From NCBI GenBank assembly GCA_017618195.1, contig JAFZUW010000044.1:1-53600 (forward strand): 53,600 nucleotides of DNA. The letters are read 5' to 3'. The DNA is from Lachnospiraceae bacterium (lineage in GTDB: Bacteria > Bacillota > Clostridia > Lachnospirales > Lachnospiraceae). Both the position numbers and the translations under genes were made by a program. Shown in pieces: positions 24,247-33,318 of the stretch (the stretch's first letter is position 1; every line of letters starts with the position of its first letter). The notes under the pieces are model-generated. The model was given only the letters and a program-made list of their open reading frames with translations. It did not search any database and was not told the origin of the DNA.

Positions 24247-26058
24247 TTGAGAAAACGCGAGAAGGCAAAGGAGAAGATATTGAGCATTACCGGAATGGAC
24301 CGCGGGAACGAGTCGCTTTCCGCCGGTATGATCAAAGTACTGCGTCTGGGTCTGTTGATCCTTTCGCTTGCCTTTTTGTGCTCATTTTTCATCATCATCT
24401 CGAAGGAACGCCGCGACCACGAATTAAAAGAAGCTGAGACGTATCTGTACAGCGTGGAAAGCAGCGTTCATTCCGCGATGGACAACTATGTGGAAATCTC
24501 ACAGCTGATTTTGATGAACGACGACGTTCGGACGTTTTTAAGTGCGGAAAAGGTGGACAAGGGCCTCATTAACGACACGAAGTACAGTGTTTTGAATATC
24601 CTTGCGGTGTGCAACAACATCGATTCCGTGCACATTTTCCGTAACGACCTGGATTATATGAAGACTTCCAAGTCGGAATACCGCGTCGATTTCGACCGGA
24701 TGAAGCAGCCGGAGTGGCAGAATCTGATCGCCAATAAAAAGGGCGGTCCGGTCGTAAGGATCAACGGTTTTGACGCGCTGTTCAGCTTTGACGGAAAGAC
24801 GCTTATGACGATCTGCCGCGTGATCAATGATTACAACACGCAGCAGCAGACGGGCATCCTTCTGATGAGCATCGACGACAGCCTTCTAAATATGATCCTG
24901 CATGCCCAGAAGAACGAGCATATGTGCATCCTTACGGACCGCGGCCAGTTCCTTGCGGGCGATGAGGAGCTGATGAAATACTACGATAAGTCCTTCCGTT
25001 CGGAGACCGAGCATTCGAAGACCGTCTGGAAGGGACTCAGCAGAGGCACCATGGTCGGCCGCAAAGTGGATGAGCTGCCGATCATTATCCTCAGTTATTC
25101 GAGTTCGAGCCTGAAGGCGATTTCCTGGGAAAGCATCTTCGGACTCATGCTGATGGCGCTCGCATTCGGCGGCGCGGTACTGCTTGCCGGATCTTACATC
25201 TCGAAGCGGATCACGCGTCCGCTTGCGGATCTTACCGCGGAGATTAACCGCAACAAGTTCGCCGGAGGTCTTGAAAAACTTTCCGTAAAGCTGCCGGAAA
25301 ATGAGATCGGTGAGCTCGGAGAGAACTACAACGACATGATCGACCATCTGAAGGAACTGATCGAAAGCCTTCTTGAAAAAGAGAAAACGATTCAAAGGGC
25401 GGAAGTGTGGGCGCTGCATGAACAGATCAAGCCGCATTTCCTGTACAATTCGCTTGAAACGATCAGCGCCATGGCGATTGACGACGGCGCGGAAGACGTC
25501 CATTTTGCGCTTGAGACACTCGGGCGGTTCTTCCGGAATTTCTTAAGTAAGGGCGACCGCGAGATCCCGCTTGAGCGCGAGGTTCACATAATCCAGGACT
25601 ACCTGAAACTTTTGAAGCTCCGCTACGGCGATATCATTAACGACGAGTACGAGATCGACGAAGAAGCGAAGAACTGCGTAATCCCGAAACTGATCCTGCA
25701 GCCGCTTGTCGAGAACGGAATCTATCACGGCATCCGGATGAAAGGCGAGCCCGGATCGGTAAAGATCAAGGCGTTCTTTGAAGGCGAAAACCTGCATATT
25801 TCCGTAAGAGACAGCGGTGTCGGAATGCCGCAGGAAGAGATCGAGAAGATCCTGAACCAGAAGCGGACCGCGAAGAACGAAGACGATCTGAACCAGTTCG
25901 GTTTCGGACTTTGGGGAACCATCGAGCGTGTGAAGTATTTCTGCGACAAAGAAGACGTCGTACGCATCGAAAGCGTGATCGGAGACCATACCGAGATCGA
26001 GTTCATCATCCCGAAAGAGAAAACCGTGCGGAATCCTTCCGGAACAAGGGAAGCATGA
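24247..26058 (+). CDS. YesM/LytS-type sensor histidine kinase
   Basis: Membrane sensor kinase of 603 residues. A helix near residues 28-48 and another near 295-315 bracket a large extracellular sensor region; a HAMP linker follows, then the His_kinase domain with LHEQIKPHFLYNSLE (phospho-accepting H397) and a HATPase domain with LVENGIYHGIR and DSGVGMP. Such kinases usually pair with an AraC-type response regulator and control sugar uptake genes, but none is adjacent here. Translation appears to start at TTG 24247 with AAAGGAG at 24234-24240; the ATG at 24242 is out of frame and closed at once. It lies just after the sugar importer and may sense the same substrate. Confidence 0.9.
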   Translation: MRKREKAKEKILSITGMDRGNESLSAGMIKVLRLGLLILSLAFLCSFFIIISKERRDHELKEAETYLYSVESSVHSAMDNYVEISQLILMNDDVRTFLSAEKVDKGLINDTKYSVLNILAVCNNIDSVHIFRNDLDYMKTSKSEYRVDFDRMKQPEWQNLIANKKGGPVVRINGFDALFSFDGKTLMTICRVINDYNTQQQTGILLMSIDDSLLNMILHAQKNEHMCILTDRGQFLAGDEELMKYYDKSFRSETEHSKTVWKGLSRGTMVGRKVDELPIIILSYSSSSLKAISWESIFGLMLMALAFGGAVLLAGSYISKRITRPLADLTAEINRNKFAGGLEKLSVKLPENEIGELGENYNDMIDHLKELIESLLEKEKTIQRAEVWALHEQIKPHFLYNSLETISAMAIDDGAEDVHFALETLGRFFRNFLSKGDREIPLEREVHIIQDYLKLLKLRYGDIINDEYEIDEEAKNCVIPKLILQPLVENGIYHGIRMKGEPGSVKIKAFFEGENLHISVRDSGVGMPQEEIEKILNQKRTAKNEDDLNQFGFGLWGTIERVKYFCDKEDVVRIESVIGDHTEIEFIIPKEKTVRNPSGTREA

Positions 26059-26076
26059 CAATTATCCCGTCATTCA

Positions 26077-26115
26077 AACCATCCCCGTTTTGACCGAAAA
26101 CGGGGGTGGTTTTTT
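26077..26115 (+). terminator. Terminator of the sensor kinase gene
   Basis: A 15-bp stem (26077-26091 with 26097-26111, one G-T pair) followed by a T tract. Confidence 0.9.
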
Positions 26116-26147
26116 GTGATTTTTGTATGGTTTCTCTATTTGTCTTG

Positions 26148-26156
26148 TGATATAAT
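26148..26156 (+). promoter_or_regulatory. Extended -10 promoter of glgP
   Basis: TG-A-TATAAT at 26148-26156; no good -35 is visible, as is common with extended -10 promoters. Confidence 0.6.
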
Positions 26157-26212
26157 GACAAAGACTTTACGCAAAAATACGGAGCCAACCGTTTTAGAAG
26201 AGAGGCAATGGT

Positions 26213-28663
26213 ATGGTTATTAACAAAAAGGACTTCAAAAAGAACGTACAGGATTACCTGAAAACGTTCTACCGCAGAACCGTAGAGGACGCTTCCCAGC
26301 AGCAGATATTCTCCGCAGTGGCATTTGCCGTGAAGGATTATATCGTGGACCGTTGGGCGGCAAGCCAGAAGGAGTTCGAAAAGCAGGATGCGAAAACCGT
26401 GTACTACCTGTCCATGGAATTCCTGATGGGACGTGCCCTCGGCAACATCATTATCAACCTGAAAGCGAACAAGGAAATCCGCAAGGCTCTTGAGGAGCTC
26501 GGACTCGACCTTGACACGATAGAAGACCAGGAGCCCGATGCGGCGCTCGGCAACGGGGGCTTAGGCCGTCTTGCGGCGTGCTTCCTCGATTCCCTGGCAA
26601 CCCTCGGGTACCCGGCATACGGCTGCGGAATCCGCTATAAGTACGGTATGTTCAAGCAGGAGATCAAGGACGGTTTCCAGGTTGAGCGCCCGGATGACTG
26701 GCTTGCGGACGGGAACCCGTTCGAGATCAAGCGTCCCGAATACGCATGCGAAGTTAAGTTCGGCGGCTATGTACGCTACTCAAGAGACGAGAACGGCCGC
26801 GAACATTTTACGCAGGAGGGCGCACAGTCCGTACGCGCCATTCCTTACGACCTGCCGATCGTAGGTTACGGTAACAATGTTGTTAACACGCTCCGTATCT
26901 GGGATGCGGAAGCGATCGACAACTTCAACCTCGAGAGCTTTGACCGCGGCGATTATCATAAGGCCGTAGAGCAGCAGAACCTTGCGAGACTGATCTGCGA
27001 GGTGCTTTATCCGAATGACAATCACTACGCCGGCAAGGAGCTCCGCTTAAAGCAGCAGTACTTCTTCGTATCCGCAAGCATCCAGCGCGCGGTTGCGAAG
27101 TACATGAGCACACACGACGACATTCACGGTCTTCCCGACAAGGTCGTATTCCAGCTGAACGATACGCACCCGACCGTAACGGTTCCGGAGCTTATGCGTA
27201 TCCTGATGGATGAGTACTACCTCAGCTGGGACGAGGCATGGAGCATCACGAACCGCTGCTGCGCATACACGAACCACACGATCATGTCCGAAGCGCTGGA
27301 GAAATGGCCGATCGAGCTCTTCTCGAGACTCCTTCCCCGTGTTTACCAGATCGTTGAGGAGATCAACCGCCGGTTCGTAGAGCAGATCAAGGAGCGCTAC
27401 CCGAACAATTACGAGAAGATCCAGAAGACCGCAATCCTGATGGACGGTCAGGTGCGCATGGCCAACATGGCGATTATCGCAGGCTTCTCCGTAAACGGTG
27501 TGGCAAGACTTCATACCGAGATCCTTAAGAAGGAGCAGCTCCGCGACTTCTATGAGATTTATCCCGAAAAGTTCAACAATAAGACGAACGGTATCACACA
27601 GCGCCGTTTCCTGCTGCACGGCAACCCGCTTCTTGCAAACTGGGTGTCCGGCAAGATCGGCGACGAATGGATCACCAACCTGCCGCATATCAACGAACTT
27701 TCGATTTACGCTTCCGACCGCAAATGCCAGAAGGAGTTCATGAACATCAAGTATCAGAACAAGCTTCGCCTTTGCGCTTACATCAAGGAGCACAACGGAA
27801 TCGACGTGGATCCGAGATCGATCTTCGACGTGCAGGTTAAGCGTCTGCATGAGTACAAGAGACAGCTTCTGAACATCATGCACGTGATGTACCTTTACAA
27901 TAAACTCCGTGAGAATCCGGAGATGGATTTTTATCCGAGAACGTTTATCTTCGGTGCCAAGGCAAGCGCCGGCTACCGCAGAGCAAAGGCAATCATCAAG
28001 CTGATCAACAGCGTCGCGGACGTTGTCAACAACGATAAGTCCATCAAGGGAAAGATCAAAGTCGTATTTATCGAGAACTACCGCGTTTCGAACGCCGAGT
28101 GGATCTTCGCCGCTGCCGACGTATCCGAGCAGATTTCGACGGCAAGTAAGGAAGCATCCGGTACCGGCAACATGAAGTTCATGCTGAACGGTGCGGTAAC
28201 CATCGGAACGATGGACGGCGCGAACGTGGAAATCGTGGAAGAGGTCGGCGCGGACAACGCATTTATCTTCGGCCTTTCCTCCGATGAGGTTATCAACTAC
28301 GAGAACAACGGCGGATACGAGCCCCGCGAGATTTACAACACCGATCAGGATATCCGTGCGGTAATGACGCAGATGGTGAACGGCTTCTACAGCCCCGAGG
28401 ATCCGGACCGTTTCCGCGAGCTTTACAATTCGCTTCTTGAGAGAAACGGCGGCGAGCGTGCGGACCAGTACTTCATCTTAAAGGATTTCCGTTCTTACGC
28501 TGCAGCACAGGAGCGTGTTGAGGAAGCTTACCGCGATGAAGAGCGCTGGGCGAAGATGGCGATTCTGAACGTAGCGAAGTCCGGCAAATTCAGTTCGGAC
28601 CGTACGATCGAAGAGTACGTTGAGGATATCTGGCACCTGAACAAGGTTACCGTGGAAGTTTAA
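26213..28663 (+). CDS. glgP: Glycogen/alpha-glucan phosphorylase
   Basis: Cytoplasmic PLP enzyme releasing glucose 1-phosphate from glycogen or maltodextrin. The 816-residue length is typical. YYLSMEFLMGR and the glycine-rich ALGNGGLGRLAACFLDS lie in the N-terminal domain; the PLP-binding lysine is K655 in GTGNMKFMLNG, followed by TIGTMDGANVEI. The ATG at 26213 is preferred over an out-of-frame ATG at 26208. The gene is monocistronic: its own promoter and a long terminator bound it. Confidence 0.96.
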   Translation: MVINKKDFKKNVQDYLKTFYRRTVEDASQQQIFSAVAFAVKDYIVDRWAASQKEFEKQDAKTVYYLSMEFLMGRALGNIIINLKANKEIRKALEELGLDLDTIEDQEPDAALGNGGLGRLAACFLDSLATLGYPAYGCGIRYKYGMFKQEIKDGFQVERPDDWLADGNPFEIKRPEYACEVKFGGYVRYSRDENGREHFTQEGAQSVRAIPYDLPIVGYGNNVVNTLRIWDAEAIDNFNLESFDRGDYHKAVEQQNLARLICEVLYPNDNHYAGKELRLKQQYFFVSASIQRAVAKYMSTHDDIHGLPDKVVFQLNDTHPTVTVPELMRILMDEYYLSWDEAWSITNRCCAYTNHTIMSEALEKWPIELFSRLLPRVYQIVEEINRRFVEQIKERYPNNYEKIQKTAILMDGQVRMANMAIIAGFSVNGVARLHTEILKKEQLRDFYEIYPEKFNNKTNGITQRRFLLHGNPLLANWVSGKIGDEWITNLPHINELSIYASDRKCQKEFMNIKYQNKLRLCAYIKEHNGIDVDPRSIFDVQVKRLHEYKRQLLNIMHVMYLYNKLRENPEMDFYPRTFIFGAKASAGYRRAKAIIKLINSVADVVNNDKSIKGKIKVVFIENYRVSNAEWIFAAADVSEQISTASKEASGTGNMKFMLNGAVTIGTMDGANVEIVEEVGADNAFIFGLSSDEVINYENNGGYEPREIYNTDQDIRAVMTQMVNGFYSPEDPDRFRELYNSLLERNGGERADQYFILKDFRSYAAAQERVEEAYRDEERWAKMAILNVAKSGKFSSDRTIEEYVEDIWHLNKVTVEV

Positions 28664-28676
28664 AAGAAATATTGAA

Positions 28677-28764
28677 ACCGGAGATACAAAGCGGCAGCCG
28701 GAAACGGCGCGCCGCGGCGGGACCGCAAAGGGCGGGGCCGTCAAGTCTTGCATCTCCGGTTTTT
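28677..28764 (+). terminator. Terminator of glgP with a long loop
   Basis: ACCGGAGAT (28677-28685) pairs with ATCTCCGGT (28752-28760), followed by T. The 66-nt loop holds further G+C-rich inverted segments (about 28691-28740). Confidence 0.75.
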
Positions 28765-28776
28765 CTGTATTAGAAT
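28748..28776 (+). promoter_or_regulatory. Promoter of cca, overlapping the glgP terminator
   Basis: TTGCAT (28748-28753), 17-bp spacer, TAGAAT (28771-28776). The -35 and spacer contain the 3' arm and T tract of the terminator. Confidence 0.7.
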
Positions 28777-28872
28777 GAGAACAGGCAGGCGCCGTTAATC
28801 GAAGGCGCCGGATCACATCGCTGCGAGAACCCGCATTATTCCGGGGCGTTTCGCGGCACGGAAGGAGGACCC

Positions 28873-30255
28873 ATGGCATTTCGGCTGACGCTCCCCGAAA
28901 AGGTAACGAAGCTGATTTCAATCATCGAAAAGGCCGGCTACGAAGCATATGCGGTAGGCGGCTGTGTTCGTGATGCCATTCTGGGACGAGTTCCGCAGGA
29001 CTGGGACGTTACGACTTCCGCCACGCCGGAGCAGGTAAAGGCGCTCTTTGCGCATACCGTGGATACCGGCATCGCGCACGGAACGGTAACGGTTCTCATG
29101 AACCGGGAGGGTTTTGAGGTGACGACCTACCGGATTGACGGAGCCTACGAGGACTGCCGCCACCCGAAGGAAGTAACCTTCACTAGAAGCCTCGAAGAAG
29201 ACCTGAAGCGCCGTGATTTTACGGTAAATGCGATGGCTTATAACGATAAGACCGGACTTGTCGACCTGTTCGGCGGCCGGGAGGACCTTACAAACGGGAT
29301 TATCCGCGCGGTCGGAGATCCGAATGAGCGGTTTCAGGAGGATGCCCTTCGGATATTCCGGGCAATTCGCTTTGCCGCGCAGTTAGGGTTTTCGATTGAT
29401 CCGGAAACCGAGAAGGCGATGTCCTCATTTGCCGGCAACCTGCAGGCTGTGAGTGCGGAACGGATCCGTGAGGAACTGACCAAGCTTTTAGGGTCGGACC
29501 ATCCGGAGGAACTGATCCGCGCATCGGAAATCGGACTTACCGCGTACTGGCTTCCCGAGTGGGATACGATGCTTGCGACCCCGCAGGAGAACATCCATCA
29601 CATCTACGATGTCGGCAGGCACACGATTGAGAGCATCCGCGCGATGCACGCATCTGATACCTACCGGAATGCGGACCGGCACACGCGCACGATTCTCGAT
29701 TACACGATGCTTCTGCATGACTGTGCGAAGCCGGCGTGCAAGACTTATTACGAGGACGGCTCGGCGCATTTTAAGGGGCATGAGCACCTGAGCGCGAAGC
29801 TCGGCCGTATCGTGCTCCGCAGACTGAAATTCGACAACGAAACGATCGATACGGCGGAAAAGCTGATCGACAATCACGACTGCCGCCTGAAGCTGAAACA
29901 TCAGAAGATCGATCATATGCTCCGGCGCGTCATGAACCGGATCGGCGAGGACAACATGCCGCTGCTGTTCGAGGTGCAGAGGGCGGATGCCCATGCGCAT
30001 GCGCCCGCGTTTCTTGAGGGAAACCTGACGGTAATCGGACGGATGGAGGAAGCCTGCAGCCGGATTATCGAAGAAGGGCAGTGTGTCAGCTTAAAGACGC
30101 TCGCCGTGAAGGGAGCCGACCTGATGGCGATCGGATTTGCCCCGGGACCGAAGCTCGGGGAGATTCTTTCGCAGCTCCTCGAGGACGTGCTTGAGTTTCC
30201 GGAGCACAACACGAAGGAATATCTGCTCGATACGGCAAGGAAAATGAAGGAATAA
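28873..30255 (+). CDS. cca: CCA tRNA nucleotidyltransferase
   Basis: Adds or repairs the 3' CCA of tRNAs. Class II (bacterial) architecture: head domain with GGCVRD (residues 29-34) and the metal-binding DWD (43-45), neck motif RRDFTVNAMAY, the ERFQEDALRIFRAIRFAAQLG signature, then an HD phosphohydrolase domain (TRTILDYTMLLHDCAK). The HD part, with 460 residues in all, suggests a protein with extra phosphatase or phosphodiesterase activity. GGAAGGAGG precedes the ATG. Confidence 0.94.
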   Translation: MAFRLTLPEKVTKLISIIEKAGYEAYAVGGCVRDAILGRVPQDWDVTTSATPEQVKALFAHTVDTGIAHGTVTVLMNREGFEVTTYRIDGAYEDCRHPKEVTFTRSLEEDLKRRDFTVNAMAYNDKTGLVDLFGGREDLTNGIIRAVGDPNERFQEDALRIFRAIRFAAQLGFSIDPETEKAMSSFAGNLQAVSAERIREELTKLLGSDHPEELIRASEIGLTAYWLPEWDTMLATPQENIHHIYDVGRHTIESIRAMHASDTYRNADRHTRTILDYTMLLHDCAKPACKTYYEDGSAHFKGHEHLSAKLGRIVLRRLKFDNETIDTAEKLIDNHDCRLKLKHQKIDHMLRRVMNRIGEDNMPLLFEVQRADAHAHAPAFLEGNLTVIGRMEEACSRIIEEGQCVSLKTLAVKGADLMAIGFAPGPKLGEILSQLLEDVLEFPEHNTKEYLLDTARKMKE

Positions 30256-30356
30256 CGGTTTTACAAAGCCGCGCCTATTCGAAACGGCACGCGGAATGAC
30301 GGACCGGCCGTACCGGCTCTTTGCGGCGCGGAGACACACAATATAAGAAGATTTCG

Positions 30357-30392
30357 AAAAAGCTTTTTGGATGCAAACAAAAAGCTTTTTTT
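30357..30392 (+). terminator. Terminator after cca
   Basis: AAAAAGCTTTTTG (30357-30369) pairs exactly with 30378-30390, ending in seven T. The stem is nearly palindromic, so it may work on both strands. Confidence 0.85.
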
Positions 30393-30393
30393 C

Positions 30394-30422
30394 GTGACAT
30401 ATCGGGGCGTTTGTGCTATAAT
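30394..30422 (+). promoter_or_regulatory. Promoter of the surface-glycan operon
   Basis: GTGACA (30394-30399), 17-bp spacer, TATAAT (30417-30422) with an extended TGC just before it. It starts directly after the cca terminator. Confidence 0.72.
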
Positions 30423-30451
30423 ATATCCGATTATGGGCTAAGGAGAGCGTT

Positions 30452-31054
30452 ATGTTAAGCTATCTCGGAATTTTTGAAACGGACAGAGACATTTTGTTAT
30501 ACGTACAGGACCATTGGCGTACCGGCATTTTAGACGGATTCTTCAAGGCAGTCACCCATTTGGGCGATGCCGGAATCTTCTGGCTGATCCTTACCGCCGT
30601 TCTGCTCTGCTTCAAAAAAACGAGGAAGGCCGGCGCATTTTCCGCCGGAGCATTGATCGGATCGGTGCTTCTCAACAACGTGATTCTGAAAAACGCTATC
30701 GGACGTGTGAGACCGTACGAAATGATCCCGGAGCTTGAGCTGATCATCGCGAGGGCAAAGGACGCATCGTTCCCGTCGGGACACACGGCGGCAAGCTTCG
30801 CTTCGTGCGTTGCAATCCTTCCGAACGTAAAGAAACGTTACTGGGCGCCGCTTATAATCACGGCCTGTCTGATCGCATTTTCCCGCGTCTATGTCGGGAT
30901 TCACTATCCGTCCGACATCCTCGGCGGATTTCTGAGCGGCCTGTTCCTCGGAATCCTGGCCAATGTGATCGGTAACAGGGTAATTCAATGGTGGGAGAAA
31001 AGAAAAGCCTCCGAAACCGCCGCTGCCGAGGGCAATGAAGAGACCGAAGCGTAA
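30452..31054 (+). CDS. PAP2-family membrane phosphatase
   Basis: A 200-residue integral membrane phosphatase, about five or six helices, with the three acid-phosphatase motifs: GRVRPYE, FPSGHTAAS and SRVYVGIHYPSD. Such proteins dephosphorylate lipid pyrophosphates; undecaprenyl pyrophosphate recycling is the likeliest role, given the GT2-GtrA gene 29 bp downstream. A charged Glu/Ala-rich tail follows the last helix. AAGGAGAG precedes the ATG. Confidence 0.88.
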   Translation: MLSYLGIFETDRDILLYVQDHWRTGILDGFFKAVTHLGDAGIFWLILTAVLLCFKKTRKAGAFSAGALIGSVLLNNVILKNAIGRVRPYEMIPELELIIARAKDASFPSGHTAASFASCVAILPNVKKRYWAPLIITACLIAFSRVYVGIHYPSDILGGFLSGLFLGILANVIGNRVIQWWEKRKASETAAAEGNEETEA

Positions 31055-31083
31055 AGGCGAACCGGAGGGAAAGTGAGTACGAC

Positions 31084-32142
31084 ATGAAGACTACGGTAAT
31101 TGTTCCGTCCCTGAATCCGGACGAGAAGATGGTGAATACCGTGAAAAGCATTCTGGAGGAAGGCTTTGATGACATTATCGTCGTGAATGACGGAAGCGCG
31201 CCGGAATACTGCGGACGTTTTGACGAGGTGGCAGTTCTGCCCGGCGTTACCGTGCTGACGCACGAAGTAAACCGAGGCAAGGGGCGCGCCATGAAGACGG
31301 CGTTTGAGTATGTGCTTAACAACCGTCAGGACATTCTCGGCGTCATCACCGTCGATGCGGACGGGCAGCATCTTCCGAAGGACATGCGTGCCTGTGTGGA
31401 AGCGATGGAAGCGCAGCCGGACAAAGTAATCCTCGGCGTCCGCGATTTCTCGCAGCCGCAGGTTCCGTTCAAGTCAAAGGCCGGAAACAACATTACGAAA
31501 GCCGTATTCCGCTTCGCGTGCGGAATCAAGATCAGCGATACACAGACGGGGCTCAGAGCCATTCCGTACCGGCATCTGCCGGTCATGATCGGAATCGAAG
31601 GCGATCGTTACGAGTATGAGACAAATCAGCTTCTCGTTATGAAGAAGCAGGGCATCGGATTTGACGAAGTGGTCATCGACACGGTGTACATCGACGATAA
31701 CGCTTCTTCGCATTTTCATCCGTTCCGCGATTCCATGCGGATCTATATGACCATTCTGAAGTTTATCGGAAGCTCGATTGCATCGTTCCTTGTGGATTTC
31801 GTGATCTTTACGATCCTCAATCTGCTGATCGGCGACAGCATGGAGGAGACGACGCGAATCGCCGTTGCGACGGTCGGTGCGCGTATCGTCAGTTCGATTT
31901 TCAATTATACGCTGAATCGGAAGGTCGTATTCAAATCCGATGCGGACATGAAGAAGTCGCTCGTCCGGTATTTTCTGCTTGCGATCTGTCAGGTAACGGT
32001 ATCGTTCCTGCTGGTTGATCTGATCGCGGAGAAATGGCTCGGACTCGGCGCAAGCTTCCTTGAGTCCGTCATTAAGATGGTTGTTGATCTCGTACTCTTC
32101 ATGATCAGCTACCAAATCCAGCAGCGGTGGGTATTCCGCTGA
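31084..32142 (+). CDS. Family 2 glycosyltransferase fused to a GtrA-like membrane domain
   Basis: A 352-residue fusion. Residues 1-225 are a GT2 catalytic domain (TVIVPSLN, VVNDGS, VDADGQH with the metal-binding DxD). Residues 226-352 form a four-helix GtrA-like domain (SIASFLVDFVIF, NYTLNRKVVFKS, MISYQIQQRWVF). In known systems GT2 enzymes place a sugar on undecaprenyl phosphate and GtrA-like proteins flip it; here both roles appear combined. Neighbours are a lipid phosphatase and a phosphodiester glycosidase. Confidence 0.88.
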   Translation: MKTTVIVPSLNPDEKMVNTVKSILEEGFDDIIVVNDGSAPEYCGRFDEVAVLPGVTVLTHEVNRGKGRAMKTAFEYVLNNRQDILGVITVDADGQHLPKDMRACVEAMEAQPDKVILGVRDFSQPQVPFKSKAGNNITKAVFRFACGIKISDTQTGLRAIPYRHLPVMIGIEGDRYEYETNQLLVMKKQGIGFDEVVIDTVYIDDNASSHFHPFRDSMRIYMTILKFIGSSIASFLVDFVIFTILNLLIGDSMEETTRIAVATVGARIVSSIFNYTLNRKVVFKSDADMKKSLVRYFLLAICQVTVSFLLVDLIAEKWLGLGASFLESVIKMVVDLVLFMISYQIQQRWVFR

Positions 32143-32206
32143 GATGCAGTTCATTTGACCGCCCGCGCGGATAAGGTCCGCACGAGGCATAAAGGAGAGA
32201 GCAGTA

Positions 32207-33307
32207 ATGAATTGGAAAAGAGTATTAAAGTATGTGGGGAGAGTGTTTCTGGTTATCTTCGTTACGCTTTTCATCGTGGTCGGAATCCTCTATCTTGTAT
32301 TGAACAAGATCTGCCACGGTCCGTCCGAAGCGGCGCGTGACGAGCTCGGGTCCTCCCTTCTTGAAAGCGGACAGCTGAAGTTTGTTGCAAGCCTCGTACT
32401 TTCCAAGGAAGAAATCAAAGAAATCCAGAACAAGAACAGCCGCAAGGCAATGGATACGGAAGCACTGAATAAGAATCTGATCCATATTGAAAACAGGGAA
32501 GCGGATCCCGACGATCCCGATGAACCGAAGCCGGATACTACGGAAGTGTTTGATGAGAACGGCATTCGGATTGAGAAGATTGCGGGCAGTTCGTTCCTTG
32601 CAACGATGATGATCATAAAAGACCCTTCGCAGGTATGTGTCGGAACGACCTATCCGTGGGGCGAGTACGGTAAGGAACTTGAAGAAGTCGTAAAGGGTGC
32701 CAATGCGATCGGCGGTGTAAACGGCGGATTGTATGAATCGACCGGCAACAAGGGCGGACAGCCTCTCGGCGTAGTCGTTCAGGACGGTAAGATTACATGC
32801 AACCGGCCCGGATCCAACAAAGGTCTTTATATGATCGCGATGAATGAAGACGATCTTCTGATCATCAAGGACATCAACGGCTGGAGTACGGGGGATGTCA
32901 CCAAGTATGTTCAGGAAGAACGCATCCGCGATGCGGTATGCTTCCAGGAAGAGGCATCCGATAAGAATAACCATTTTGTTCCGCTTGTCATCAACGGAGT
33001 GGGACGTGAGCTGAACGGCACCGGTTCCGGAGCAAACCCGAGAACCGCAATCGGACAGCGTGCCGACGGCGCAATCCTGCTGCTTGTAACCGACGGCCGC
33101 GGCGCGAGCGGACATCTCGGTGCAACGGCATCCGACCTGATCGGACTGATGCTCAAGTACGGTGCGGTAAATGCGGCCAACCTTGACGGCGGAAGTTCTT
33201 CCAGCATGTATTATAACGGCAAATACGAAATGACAAGTACGACGTTCTATTATCAGAACTCGTCCTGGAGATTACCGACGGCATACGTTGTACGTGCGAA
33301 GAAGTAA
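32207..33307 (+). CDS. Phosphodiester glycosidase (NAGPA domain) membrane protein
   Basis: A 366-residue protein with one N-terminal membrane helix (about 8-30) and an extracellular NAGPA domain (about 130-366). The conserved segments GVNGGLYE, NPRTAIGQ, VTDGRG and ANLDGGSSSSMYYNG are present. This domain removes sugars linked through phosphodiesters; in bacteria it is associated with exopolysaccharide or wall teichoic-type polymers. An acidic linker (DPDDPDEPKPDT) separates the helix from the domain. It is the third gene of the operon. Confidence 0.85.
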   Translation: MNWKRVLKYVGRVFLVIFVTLFIVVGILYLVLNKICHGPSEAARDELGSSLLESGQLKFVASLVLSKEEIKEIQNKNSRKAMDTEALNKNLIHIENREADPDDPDEPKPDTTEVFDENGIRIEKIAGSSFLATMMIIKDPSQVCVGTTYPWGEYGKELEEVVKGANAIGGVNGGLYESTGNKGGQPLGVVVQDGKITCNRPGSNKGLYMIAMNEDDLLIIKDINGWSTGDVTKYVQEERIRDAVCFQEEASDKNNHFVPLVINGVGRELNGTGSGANPRTAIGQRADGAILLLVTDGRGASGHLGATASDLIGLMLKYGAVNAANLDGGSSSSMYYNGKYEMTSTTFYYQNSSWRLPTAYVVRAKK

Positions 33308-33318
33308 GGAGGGGAAAG

